DNA of 59,806 bases. It comes from Paraclostridium benzoelyticum. Lineage in GTDB: Bacteria > Bacillota > Clostridia > Peptostreptococcales > Peptostreptococcaceae. The notes beneath the pieces are model-generated. The model saw only the letters and a program-made list of their open reading frames with translations, was not told the DNA's origin and made no database searches. Positions 9,201-16,184 of the stretch are shown here, one piece after another (position 1 is the stretch's first letter; every line of letters begins with the position of its first letter). The DNA is taken from assembly GCF_001006285.1 (NCBI RefSeq), contig NZ_LBBT01000360.1, positions 1-59,806 on the forward strand, written 5' to 3'. Both the position numbers and the translations under genes were made by a program.

Positions 9201-9506
9201 ACAGACATTGAACTAAAAGAGTTAACATTGGGGAAAGATCAATTAATCAATTCAGCAGTGTCTAAAAAGGTTAGTGTTATAGTAAAAACTGATATAAGGG
9301 GTATGGAGTTAAATGAAGATGTTATAGATGGATTAACACATATAGTTGTTGAAAACGGAGAAGCATTCAGGTATGAAAATGAAGATAAAACTAGAATTTC
9401 ATTGGGTAAAATTTATGAAAATACAGTCGTTCCTTATGATGGAATTTATGAATTAGATTCAGTTAAATTTAAAAAGACTTATATTGAAATGTATGTAAGA
9501 GTATAG
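6237..9506 (+). CDS. YonO/RdRp-like single-chain RNA polymerase (predicted)
   Basis: The start is TTG 6237, eight bases after GGAGGT; an upstream TTG would overlap the ribosome site. The 1089-aa protein carries the three landmark motifs of the double-psi-barrel polymerases related to eukaryotic silencing RdRps and phage SPbeta YonO, in order: DGSGFISP (239-246; RdRps have DG.G.IS), ARCPLNSPGEN (527-537; RdRps have NPC.HPGDIR) and the catalytic QSGMDEDLDI (Asp575, Asp577, Asp579), which aligns with SGSDLDGD. All three metal-binding aspartates are present, but the glycine of DbDGD is leucine. It probably transcribes phage genes from DNA as YonO does. An SF2 helicase gene follows closely. The N-terminal 230 and C-terminal 450 residues are unassigned. 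Confidence 0.75.
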   Translation: MEQIKIREVYQKDRKFELKTDVNAEGTITLGRNFMLDIFEIYMSNELNKQEYRLGENIEEIIKVHIPQSDDDALDVLENGIDFDNNHYVYLCTSAGLMKKADMEFKTESEAFFIEDTYKEFKDVFEDVISLGNIEKKKGTELCINKDIIARISLALSSGEKVHLPGIKRIILPEMTYKFANNYLQFPSKTVKNENGKEIDVLDLDKVKLAYEAGDKNAALERFTIEDQKEDPITHIAMDGSGFISPELINKIKKQLNDKHKANIDYSLSWIGIRESGLQSKGLLIKFDFKKYLREEHGLKELYIADRWGKKHDIFKVDIIMNESQCKWAKWFDSYEEYEKSINEFANKDERYKELFESLYIIKYSKEKADNVCESNYQVIGNLALTADELNKIAEESEDIYKKAIEGDLATRRILMGDIARENQTELSASTKAHRLLQHDEKFNETKMIKNVVDNLINKKIHMLAGASIYLNNSNYKTAMKDPISYIDSLIEPKYDDKGNLLGKISKNGLKENTNYVPGEIGKLVLARCPLNSPGENIKTELAQNKLLDKYFGHLSNDIIFYAFDDNMMRQSGMDEDLDITLCIDNDIIYNSVIEDVIDGTIWHFRNQFDGGSNKEIYTDENLYQAIVEGRGNKIGELSNVGSICSNRMHKQLPEWRCENVLMSEFGIRETLYNKYKDMEGINEKDIHKFTERDYQLGISKCEKEPYDIEDHRQNVLNNFKNEKVNLYFLLYAQMKAIDSPKTGLKIDEELKFIDEYIKNKGELKPRFVYHAKYKKLDKTVEYRNTQDSNTLLNNFARRINEKYGYKARELYDKKYRDRYLIELLQEINAEVPDELKEKLTKLNNDWHEERAKLEESITLAELSETKKTDIRYKVDKEFKENTDDEFNRCVFERKPKVAKIELDIQKRYENEIKGHYTKKEILRAAGDVKGNKKDEFGNKVNITSTFIMKFLFDELDAYLLEKNNKKGSIYVECTNGDNRFLFKNYKKTDIELKELTLGKDQLINSAVSKKVSVIVKTDIRGMELNEDVIDGLTHIVVENGEAFRYENEDKTRISLGKIYENTVVPYDGIYELDSVKFKKTYIEMYVRV

Positions 9507-9547
9507 AGGGTTAGGATTAATTTCTTAGCCCTTTATTATTCTTATTG

Positions 9548-9595
9548 TATGCCCAGTTGCCTACGTCAACTCTGGCATATGAAAAGGGTGAACGA
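9548..9595 (+). other. Hairpin element with GGTGAACGA tail, copy 1
   Basis: TATGCC (9548-9553) pairs with GGCATA (9574-9579), and inside it AGTTG (9555-9559) with CAACT (9567-9571). TGAAAAGGGTGAACGA follows at 9580-9595. A related element lies at 12465-12512. It sits in the leader of the 58-aa gene. Confidence 0.45.
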
Positions 9596-9620
9596 ACAAA
9601 TTTTAGGAGGTAAGGGATAT

Positions 9621-9797
9621 ATGGACAAGAAAGCGTTAATTTATATATATAACTGGGAACAAAGCAAGTTTTACATAGAGAATGGATTAGTACCAATAAA
9701 ACCAGGTGTAAATGAAAGAACTGGAAATATATATATGATTTTTAATAGAGAGGAATCTCAAGAAGTATTTTCAAAGTGGTGTACAAGAAATAAGTAA
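9621..9797 (+). CDS. Small conserved phage protein, 58 aa
   Basis: ATG 9621 follows AGGAGG at 9605-9610. The sequence (ALIYIYNWEQSKFYIENGLVP...NREESQEVFSKWC) looks like the short proteins with a NWEQ...FYI...F..W pattern found in early regions of clostridial phages and plasmids. The function is unknown. It lies between the polymerase-like and helicase genes and is probably in the same transcript. Confidence 0.6.
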   Translation: MDKKALIYIYNWEQSKFYIENGLVPIKPGVNERTGNIYMIFNREESQEVFSKWCTRNK

Positions 9798-9830
9798 TTT
9801 ATAAAAATTTATTATGAAGGGGTATATGTT

Positions 9831-11612
9831 ATGAATGAAGAAAAATTATGGTTATCCGAAGCGATGAAAGATAAAAAATTAGAATATGGAGTTTTAAACT
9901 TAATAAATGCTCCTGCGGGATCTGGAAAGACTAGCTTTATATTTGATGAGTTATTAGATAATTCAACTAAATATATAGAAGAATCAGGATACAACTTTAG
10001 CTATAATTTAGATAAATGTATGATGGTATGTGATACGTCAACACTGGTAGATTCTAATTTGTTAGATGAGAAAAATAAAGGAAGAGTTAAAAAATTATCC
10101 GAAGGCGAACTAAAGAAAGCTATGAAAAATTATTCATTTGATAAACTGATAGAAAACGAATGTAAATGTGGGAAAATGCTAGTTATCACATATTCACTAT
10201 TAGGAGATTTATTAAAACAGGATAATTGTAAAAAAATAATAACTGAAGATTTTAACTTAATTGTATTTGATGAGATTCACAATTTGCCAATATACGCCGA
10301 TAAATTTGATAATGATAAAAATGAATATAAATATGGAACTGTAATTAAAAATATTAAGAAAATAATAGACAATAATACATTAATGGTAGGGTTAACTGCT
10401 ACTTTAGTAAATACAGAATATAAGTTAGATAAGAACGGTGTTAAGAGTAAAGTTTTATTCAGAAAAGAAGAGTTGCAGAAGATTAGGAGCTATATAGAAG
10501 ATAAGAAAAAATACATAAATTATGCGCCTAATATAATAAAGGAATATATATCAAGAAAAGATGAAGTGTTTGGAAAAGGAGAAAAGCTACTAATTTATAC
10601 TAATTTCAACAAAACATCTAAGAAATATAAAGAATTATTTGCTAAATATGGAATTAAAGCTGAGTGGTTATGTTCTAAGAGAGCTAAGAATAAGAATGAT
10701 TTAGTTATGAATAATCATCAAATCAAACTTAGAACTCAATTATTAGAAGGAAGTAGTGAAATAAATAGAGGTATTCTACCAGATGACTTAGATGTTTTAA
10801 TAGTTAATGCAGCATATGAAACTGGATGGAACTTATACGATGATAGAATACAACATGTAGTAGTAGATGATGTAAAAGATTATACTTGGATACAAGCTCG
10901 TAATAGAGTGAGACATAATATAAAGGAGCTATATGTTAAATGTATATACTCTGAAGATGGATGGGGTGATGGAGTTTATAATAGGATAGGTAAAGGTAAA
11001 TATGCTGAAAATATAATATTAGATAGTGAAATTTATATACCTAACTTGATAAAAGGTAAAAACGATAAATTTTTAGATAGAAAATACTTAAATAAAGAGC
11101 TATCTAAAGAAGATCGAAAAGAAATAGTAGAGTTATATGGAATCAAGTATCCTAATATGACTAGAGAACCTTCGATTAAAAAAGTATTGGATTATATAGA
11201 TAAATTAGGATATGTAGTGCATAAAACAAAACATTATGGAACTTGGATATTTGATATTAGAGATATAGGAGCATATATGAAAAATAATAATATTGAAAAG
11301 TATTATAAAGAATTAGATGAAGAGTATAGAAAATATATTAGTAAAGAAGATGATAAAATGAGAGGAAACGAAGAATTATATAGTTATTTAGATGAAATAG
11401 TAGGTATCTTATTATTTGAAGAACAACAAGATGAACTAAAGAATAAATTTATGGAGTGTGGGTTGAAATCTAAGACTTTAGGATTTAATACTTTAACTGG
11501 ATACTGTAAAGATGAAAATTTACCATTTGAAATAACAAATAATGATGCTAAAAGAGTTAAGAGACAAGGGAAAAAGCATACCGTTTGGAAAGTGATTAAA
11601 AGAATAGGGTAG
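9831..11612 (+). CDS. Superfamily 2 DEAD/DExH-box helicase
   Basis: A 593-aa protein with Walker A APAGSGKT (27-34), Walker B/motif II DEIH (147-150), motif III-like GLTAT (about 187-191) and a motif VI-like QARNRVR (about 355-361). These define an SF2 helicase with two RecA-like domains, followed by about 200 residues of charged C-terminal region without a recognised domain. The substrate (DNA or RNA) cannot be told from the sequence. It directly follows the polymerase-like gene and the 58-aa gene, which suggests it works with the polymerase, for example in unwinding template or hybrid, but it could equally be a replication helicase. It ends shortly before a hairpin element at 11626-11725. 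Confidence 0.85.
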   Translation: MNEEKLWLSEAMKDKKLEYGVLNLINAPAGSGKTSFIFDELLDNSTKYIEESGYNFSYNLDKCMMVCDTSTLVDSNLLDEKNKGRVKKLSEGELKKAMKNYSFDKLIENECKCGKMLVITYSLLGDLLKQDNCKKIITEDFNLIVFDEIHNLPIYADKFDNDKNEYKYGTVIKNIKKIIDNNTLMVGLTATLVNTEYKLDKNGVKSKVLFRKEELQKIRSYIEDKKKYINYAPNIIKEYISRKDEVFGKGEKLLIYTNFNKTSKKYKELFAKYGIKAEWLCSKRAKNKNDLVMNNHQIKLRTQLLEGSSEINRGILPDDLDVLIVNAAYETGWNLYDDRIQHVVVDDVKDYTWIQARNRVRHNIKELYVKCIYSEDGWGDGVYNRIGKGKYAENIILDSEIYIPNLIKGKNDKFLDRKYLNKELSKEDRKEIVELYGIKYPNMTREPSIKKVLDYIDKLGYVVHKTKHYGTWIFDIRDIGAYMKNNNIEKYYKELDEEYRKYISKEDDKMRGNEELYSYLDEIVGILLFEEQQDELKNKFMECGLKSKTLGFNTLTGYCKDENLPFEITNNDAKRVKRQGKKHTVWKVIKRIG

Positions 11613-11625
11613 TAAAATAAATAGA

Positions 11626-11725
11626 GGGGACACTTTTAGGGCTAAATATTGGGAAAAAGTGTATTACTATATATATTAATATAGAAATGCAAGATATCCC
11701 AAAAAATAGGATTAAAAGTGTCCCC
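11626..11725. repeat. 100-bp nested inverted repeat
   Basis: GGGGACACTTTTA (11626-11638) and TAAAAGTGTCCCC (11713-11725) are a perfect 13-bp inverted pair. Inside, TTGGGA (11649-11654) pairs with TCCCAA (11697-11702), and CTATAT with ATATAG in the centre. It could be a long terminator-like RNA hairpin after the helicase gene or a MITE-like insertion. No clear target duplication is visible. Confidence 0.55.
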
Positions 11726-11752
11726 CTTTAAATTAAAATAAAAAATTTTCGC

Positions 11753-11848
11753 TAAGAACCTTGATTTTTAGGTTCGTGCGAGGGTGGAAACAGGTTTATC
11801 GTTTACGCCCAAAAGAAGATAAGGAACTCATAATAGGGTTCTTTTTTT
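11753..11848 (+). terminator. Attenuator-like leader ending in a terminator
   Basis: A first hairpin (AGAACCT with AGGTTC, about 11755-11776) is followed 50 nt later by a terminator, GAACTC (11824-11829) with GGGTTC (11836-11841) and seven T. The GTTC of the first stem can also pair with GAAC of the second, so the two may be mutually exclusive. It precedes the 11882 gene. Confidence 0.55.
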
Positions 11849-11881
11849 ATGTAAAAATTTAATTGAAAGAAGGTAGAAATT

Positions 11882-12097
11882 ATGAAAATAGATTTAATAT
11901 TAGCACAAGAATATATAAGTAAATTTAGAGATGAAGTAACTGAAATAGAAAATGCTGTAGATGAGTTAATAGAAGACTATTATTTGGCCGAGGAAGAAAA
12001 AGATATTAGAGTAGAGGCTTTTATAATATCTAAAATGAAAGAAGATGGACTTGAATTTGAATTGGAGGATGATGAAGATGAATTTATTGACTTCTAA
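11882..12097 (+). CDS. Small acidic hypothetical protein, 71 aa
   Basis: ATG 11882 follows GAAGGTAG. The product is very acidic (ending LEDDEDEFIDF) and predicted fully helical. Its 3' end overlaps the next gene by 20 bp and contains that gene's ribosome site, so translation is probably coupled. Such small acidic proteins in phages are often DNA mimics or inhibitors of host proteins, but nothing here proves that. Confidence 0.55.
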   Translation: MKIDLILAQEYISKFRDEVTEIENAVDELIEDYYLAEEEKDIRVEAFIISKMKEDGLEFELEDDEDEFIDF

Positions 12098-12464
12098 TTT
12101 AGATTGGTTTGAGACTGAAATTAAAGGAAAACAAGTATATATATTAAGTTTCGATATAGATCATGATTTATATTTAATAAAGTTTAATAATCATAAAGTA
12201 TTTAAGGTTAATAAAAAAAGTAATGAACTAACTTTAGAGTTTAGTGATGAAGACATAGATAATCTATTAAATGGTATAGAAGATTATTGTAAGAAAAATG
12301 GAGTTAAGAGTTTTTATAAAGATGCTGATTGGAAAAGGTATAGATTGAGTTATAGACAACAAGAGGTGGCTAATAAGCTAGGAGTTAAATTTAAGACAAG
12401 TGGTGAATTTAATAAATATTTAAGTATATTAAAATGCAATAATTTAATGAATGAATTAATATAG
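12078..12464 (+). CDS. Hypothetical phage protein, 128 aa
   Basis: I chose ATG 12078, preceded by GGAGG at 12064-12068, over start codons upstream in the same frame. The first half is beta-rich (KQVYILSFDIDHDLYLIKFNNHKVFKV); the second half contains SYRQQEVANKLGVKFKTSGEFNKYLSILKCNN, which looks like a helix-turn-helix or DUF3310-like helical region. I do not recognise a family. It overlaps the acidic 71-aa gene and is the last gene before a 430-bp noncoding stretch. Confidence 0.5.
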   Translation: MNLLTSNLDWFETEIKGKQVYILSFDIDHDLYLIKFNNHKVFKVNKKSNELTLEFSDEDIDNLLNGIEDYCKKNGVKSFYKDADWKRYRLSYRQQEVANKLGVKFKTSGEFNKYLSILKCNNLMNELI

Positions 12465-12512
12465 TGTGCTTGCTTTTGCTACCGCAGCTACGCACATGAA
12501 AAAGGTGAACGA
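12465..12512 (+). other. Hairpin element with GGTGAACGA tail, copy 2
   Basis: TGTGC (12465-12469) pairs with GCACA (12492-12496), and ATGAAAAAGGTGAACGA follows at 12496-12512. The layout and the tail match the element at 9548-9595 with one base difference in the 15-base tail, while the hairpin arms differ. No plus-strand gene follows for about 380 bp. Confidence 0.4.
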
Positions 12513-12895
12513 GAAGACTATATTTCCTTTGTATAGTTTTTCAGCAAATTTTTGACATTGACTAGGATTGATATATGTATTGATTCTAGTCCTCCAATTT
12601 TTCTATATGATTTAAAAACAGCATAACATCTTATTTTTATTTTTCATATTTCTAACCTCCTTTTTATTTATATAGTGAGTTGATGACTCTCAGACGGGCT
12701 AAAAGTCTAGAAATAAGGTGGTAGCGGTATCAACTTTTTTCGATTTGTTATGTTGTTTTTAAATGATGTAGAAAACATACTTTTTACTCATTTTTAATCT
12801 CCCTTTATATAGTTTTGCTAGGTTTCTATCCAAAAAATCTAGTACCAATTCAAAATAATAGTCCAAGAGACTTTAAAATGTGAGGTATAGATAAT
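12513..12895. promoter_or_regulatory. Noncoding region ahead of the antirepressor
   Basis: This holds a 20-bp imperfect inverted repeat (12611-12630 TTTAAAAACAGCATAACATC against 12741-12762), a hairpin closed by GTTGAT and ATCAAC then a T-run (about 12672-12739), and two tiny minus-strand open frames with good ribosome sites: 12612-12647 (MKNKNKMLCCF, AAGGAGG) and 12759-12791 (MSKKYVFYII, GGGAGA). TATATA lies just upstream of each ribosome site on the minus strand. It is probably a control region. Confidence 0.45.
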
Positions 12896-13738
12896 ATGAA
12901 AAGAGATTTAAAAGTTACAGGAACAACAGAAATTTTAGGAATTGAAGTACCAGTAATAGAAGGTGGATTTGGAAGTAATCAAAAGGTTATGCTATCAAAG
13001 ACAATAGCAGAAATACATGATACAGAAGTTAAGCATATCAATGAATTAATAAATAGCAATATTGATGAGTTTGAAGAAGGTGTAGACATAGTAGATTTAA
13101 AAGTGGTCGATACTATCGACTACAATTTAGAAAATCTAGGAATGAACAAAATGCAAATATCAAAGTCACAAAATATATACTTATTAAGCGAGCAAGGTTA
13201 TATGACTTTAGTTATGCTAATGAGAACTAACAAAGCAAAAGAAATAAGAAAGCAAATTAGAAAACAATATTTTGCTATGAGGGAAATTATAAACTCTGAT
13301 GAAGATTTAAAGAAAGAACTTGCATACAAGTTAATGGTTGGCGGAATAGGTTCTATAGAAGCGCATAAACAACTTGTAGCATTAGAAACTAGGCCGCTAT
13401 TACAAAAAATAGAAAAAGATAAAGATAAAGTAGAATTTGCAGAAACAGTTCAGAGAAGTAATGATACAGTAGACTTTAATGCATTTTCTAAGATATTAAG
13501 CAATGAAGGTATTATAATAGGGAGAAATAAATTATTTGAGCTACTTAGAAATGAAGATGTTTTAATGACGGGAGTAAATCACAATCAGCCATATCAAAGG
13601 TATGTAAAACAAGGATACTTTAAAGTTATAGAGTATATAAAAAATGAAAAAATAGGATTCAAGACAGTTATAACAGGGAAAGGACAACAATGGCTTATAA
13701 AACTATTTAAAGACAATAAACTAAATAAGACAGCGTAG
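12896..13738 (+). CDS. Phage antirepressor, ORF6N and KilAC domains
   Basis: A 280-aa protein. Residues about 10-125 match the ORF6N domain (IAEIHDTEVKHINELINSN...YLLSEQGYMTLVMLM), and residues about 165-275 match the KilAC domain (FSKILSNEGIIIGRNKLFELLR...YVKQGYF). This combination is typical of phage antirepressors that lift lysogenic repression. It is monocistronic, preceded by a structured 430-bp region and followed by a terminator at 13841-13871. Together with the truncated Bro-N gene at 4750 it shows that antirepression is part of this phage's control, though the repressor itself is not recognised. Confidence 0.88.
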   Translation: MKRDLKVTGTTEILGIEVPVIEGGFGSNQKVMLSKTIAEIHDTEVKHINELINSNIDEFEEGVDIVDLKVVDTIDYNLENLGMNKMQISKSQNIYLLSEQGYMTLVMLMRTNKAKEIRKQIRKQYFAMREIINSDEDLKKELAYKLMVGGIGSIEAHKQLVALETRPLLQKIEKDKDKVEFAETVQRSNDTVDFNAFSKILSNEGIIIGRNKLFELLRNEDVLMTGVNHNQPYQRYVKQGYFKVIEYIKNEKIGFKTVITGKGQQWLIKLFKDNKLNKTA

Positions 13739-13840
13739 TAAAGACATTTTGAGACATAAAATAGATTCCTCCTTTAATTTATATATGAGTTTTGGTACAT
13801 ATCTCTTAAAAATGTACCTCCAATTACATTAATAAGTTAG

Positions 13841-13871
13841 AGAGAATGGCTGGTAACCATCTCTTTTTTTT
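13841..13871 (+). terminator. Rho-independent terminator
   Basis: AGAGAATGG and CCATCTCT pair around CTGGTAA with a following T-run. It ends the antirepressor unit. Upstream, a minus-strand open frame of 16 codons (13707-13757) with AAAGGAGG at about 13770 overlaps the antirepressor's 3' end. Confidence 0.75.
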
Positions 13872-14008
13872 GTACTTATTTGTAAAATAATTTAGATCTT
13901 ATAAGGTTTGAATTATTCTATTTTTCTTGTTGTATATAGAGTTTATGTAGTTCTCTATCTAATTAAAAACTACATGCCAATCAAAATAAAAAGTGAAAGG
14001 GGTAAAAT

Positions 14009-14302
14009 ATGAATTTACAAAAAATAAAAGAAAGTATAACTAGCTTTAGTGTGCAATTTAACGGTGAAGAAAATCGAGGGATATCTTATATTTTAATGTT
14101 AGAGTCGAACGAGATGATAAGTAACTATTTTAATATTGATAAAGACACGGACTTAAACAATAAAGAATTATTAGAAGATTTAATATGTGCAGATGTAAAG
14201 AATAACTACTTAAAAGAGTTTGTAAAGAAAAATTATAGCACACTGTCAGTACTTGGTTTTATAAATGAAGATGAAAATAAGATAATGAAGGAGTTAATAT
14301 AG
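14009..14302 (+). CDS. Hypothetical protein, 97 aa
   Basis: ATG 14009 has GAAAGGGG upstream. The product is predicted alpha-helical and acidic, with no recognised domain. Its stop abuts the start of the next gene at 14303, so it heads a short operon with 14303 and the BppU-like gene. By position it may be a chaperone or small partner of the baseplate-type protein that follows, but that is inference from neighbourhood only. Confidence 0.55.
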   Translation: MNLQKIKESITSFSVQFNGEENRGISYILMLESNEMISNYFNIDKDTDLNNKELLEDLICADVKNNYLKEFVKKNYSTLSVLGFINEDENKIMKELI

Positions 14303-14671
14303 ATGCTAGAATCCAATGAAATAAGAATAACAGATAAAAATGGTAACACAACGTTACATATAGATAGCTGTGGTAATGTGACTATAAAAACAAATGAAAA
14401 TAATACGGAGGTATCTAATTTTATAAATATTATCTTAGATATACAAAAGGCATTTGAAGGTAATTATTCAGCATTAGATAAGTATGGAGTAAATATATCT
14501 GAAAATCATGTTAACCATGCTACTTTTAACAAATTAACTGATAGTAAAGAGGTAATAATCTTTAGTGAAATATTAAGACAGGTAAACCCATCCGAATATT
14601 GTAAAGTGTTAAAAAAATTAGATGTAAATAAAGAAATAATAGGAGGAGAAATAGATGAGTGTATTAGATAA
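14303..14671 (+). CDS. Short protein with a tail-fibre-type motif, 122 aa
   Basis: It starts directly after the previous stop. Residues about 8-30 (ITDKNGNTTLHIDSCGNVTIK) resemble VTDGNGNKTLDIDSYGNVKI in the large tail protein of this same phage (about 29089-29150), a motif common in tail-associated proteins. The remaining 90 residues are helical and unassigned. This suggests a detached tail-fibre module. It overlaps the BppU-like gene by 17 bp. Confidence 0.55.
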   Translation: MLESNEIRITDKNGNTTLHIDSCGNVTIKTNENNTEVSNFINIILDIQKAFEGNYSALDKYGVNISENHVNHATFNKLTDSKEVIIFSEILRQVNPSEYCKVLKKLDVNKEIIGGEIDECIR

Positions 14672-15440
14672 AGATTATAGGATTAAACTCGATATAAAAT
14701 CGGGAAAAGTAGAAAGTGAAGGTATAGTATTTGCTGATAAAGATAGAAATGTATCAAATATATACATAGATTTCTTAGAAAATGGTAAAAAGGTTGATAT
14801 AACTGGCTGTTCGTTTATAGCCAATATTCAAAAGCCTAATACATTAATAACTCCACAAATTTTAGATATAGTAGATGCTTCAAACGGAGTAGCTGAATTA
14901 AATCTACCTATAGAATGTACGATTGATGATGGTTATTATGAAGTAGAAATAGAAATGAAAAATGGAGAAGATATATCACATAGTAGTAAATTTAGATATA
15001 CAGTTAGAGAAGCATTGTGCGGAGAAATAGATGATACTATAGTTGATGATAGTAATTACAATTTATTAATAAAGCTAGTAGATAATGTTAGAACAGTAGA
15101 AGAATGCGTACAATCGAATGAAGAAAAAAGAGTAGTTAATGAAAGTGATAGAATTAGTTCTGAGAAAGCTAGAGTAGAAGAACATGCTAATAGAATGTCT
15201 GAAATTGATAATAAGATAGTAGATATAAATAATTCTAAAGATACTTTGATTACTAATGTAGATAATAAATTAAATGAAGTTGATGATAGAGTAAATTCTG
15301 CATTAGCTCAAGATACAATTGATTTAGAAGTAAAGGATGCAAGAAGAGGTTTAGATGGTAAAGTTTACTCATGTTTAGCAGAAAGATTAAATCAAATAGA
15401 GACTAATCCTATGGTGATTTGGGAGACTGTAGAAGGATAA
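14655..15440 (+). CDS. BppU-like baseplate/tail protein
   Basis: A 261-aa protein starting at ATG 14655 behind AGGAGGAG. Residues about 5-120 (IKLDIKSGKVESEGIVFADKD...YYEVEIEMKNG...SSKFRYTV) match the N-terminal beta domain of BppU-type baseplate upper proteins, which attach receptor-binding proteins in lactococcal-type phages. Residues 130-240 form a long predicted coiled coil (EEKRVVNESDRISSEKARVEEH...). It normally lies after the tail-associated protein, but here it precedes the terminase, about 12 kb from the rest of the tail genes. The C-terminus lacks an obvious receptor-binding domain. Confidence 0.7.
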   Translation: MSVLDKDYRIKLDIKSGKVESEGIVFADKDRNVSNIYIDFLENGKKVDITGCSFIANIQKPNTLITPQILDIVDASNGVAELNLPIECTIDDGYYEVEIEMKNGEDISHSSKFRYTVREALCGEIDDTIVDDSNYNLLIKLVDNVRTVEECVQSNEEKRVVNESDRISSEKARVEEHANRMSEIDNKIVDINNSKDTLITNVDNKLNEVDDRVNSALAQDTIDLEVKDARRGLDGKVYSCLAERLNQIETNPMVIWETVEG

Positions 15441-15468
15441 ATTATGTAAATATGTAAGGGGTGAAAAT

Positions 15469-15885
15469 GTGCTTACAGAAGAACAAAGATATGCTGCTGA
15501 GTTAGTAGCAAAAGGTGAAAAGATTGTTGATATTGCAAAGCTTTGTAAGGTTAGTAGACAGACTGTATATGATTGGAAAGAGAAGAAGGATTTTAAGGCC
15601 GAAGTGGACAGATTCGTCAATGATATTAAAACTAAATCAGAGAAGAGTATAGCTATGAGTTTAGAGACTTATATTAAAGAATTAGAGAAGATAGCTTTAA
15701 CTGGCAAGTCAGAGAAGAATAAACTAGATGCTCTTCAATACCTGGTCAATAGAGTACTTGGAAATACTACAACTAAGACAGAGATAACTACAGACAACAA
15801 TAAAGAAGATAAGAAGGAATTTGATTTAAGTATATTAGATCAAGCTATTAAAGAAGATAGCAAAGATGAAACTTATTTAAGTTAA
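15469..15885 (+). CDS. terS: Terminase small subunit
   Basis: GTG 15469 follows AAGGGGTG. The 138-aa product has an N-terminal helix-turn-helix (YAAELVAKGEKIVDIAKLCKVSRQTVYDWKEKKDF) like the phBC6A51-type small terminase, then a helical oligomerisation region and an acidic tail. It recognises the packaging site and recruits the large subunit. It is separated from terL by a 299-bp repeat-containing gap that may hold the packaging signal. Confidence 0.8.
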   Translation: MLTEEQRYAAELVAKGEKIVDIAKLCKVSRQTVYDWKEKKDFKAEVDRFVNDIKTKSEKSIAMSLETYIKELEKIALTGKSEKNKLDALQYLVNRVLGNTTTKTEITTDNNKEDKKEFDLSILDQAIKEDSKDETYLS

Positions 15886-16184
15886 GTAAAGTGTTATTAT
15901 AATATGAATCTACTTTAAATAGTTTAACATAAGCAAAGCTATAGTTTACTTTAATAGAGTTTAATACAACTTAAATAAATAAAGTACGGAGACTCAATAG
16001 AAGAATAAAAATACACACATTGAAATTTCAACGTTTGTTTAACTATACCGAAAAACAGTATTTAGGGAATAGTTGAAATTAAAGATAAGGTGGGTACACT
16101 TCTATTTTTGAAATTGTGTATATGGCTACGATAACCTATATAAAATTTCTTAATATTTTTTAAACTGAGGGGGTGATGTAGAGT
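15886..16184. promoter_or_regulatory. terS-terL gap with repeats
   Basis: Two direct repeats, TACTTTAAATAGTTTAA (about 15910) and TACTTTAATAGAGTTTAA (about 15947), lie near its left side. The palindrome TTGAAATTTCAA at 16020-16031 is extended by CGTTT as at 37989 and 39158. AACTAT and ATAGTT flank a 25-nt loop, and ATAACCTATATAAAA (16130-16144) matches the array upstream of the polymerase-like gene. It may combine a pac/cos site with a late promoter. Confidence 0.45.

Noticed and set aside
11770..11815. GAGGGTGGAAAC...TTTACGCCC, also T-box- or riboswitch-like
   Set aside because: It lacks a T-box bulge and any known riboswitch core; only the later terminator hairpin is supportable.
12690..12740. 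GGTGGTAGCG before a T-run, reminiscent of a T-box antiterminator
   Set aside because: The T-box consensus TGGNACCGCG is not met, no specifier domain is visible, and the downstream gene is a phage antirepressor, not an amino-acid gene.
14303..15440. Diversity-generating retroelement around the tail-fibre-type genes
   Set aside because: No reverse transcriptase or template/variable repeat pair is visible.
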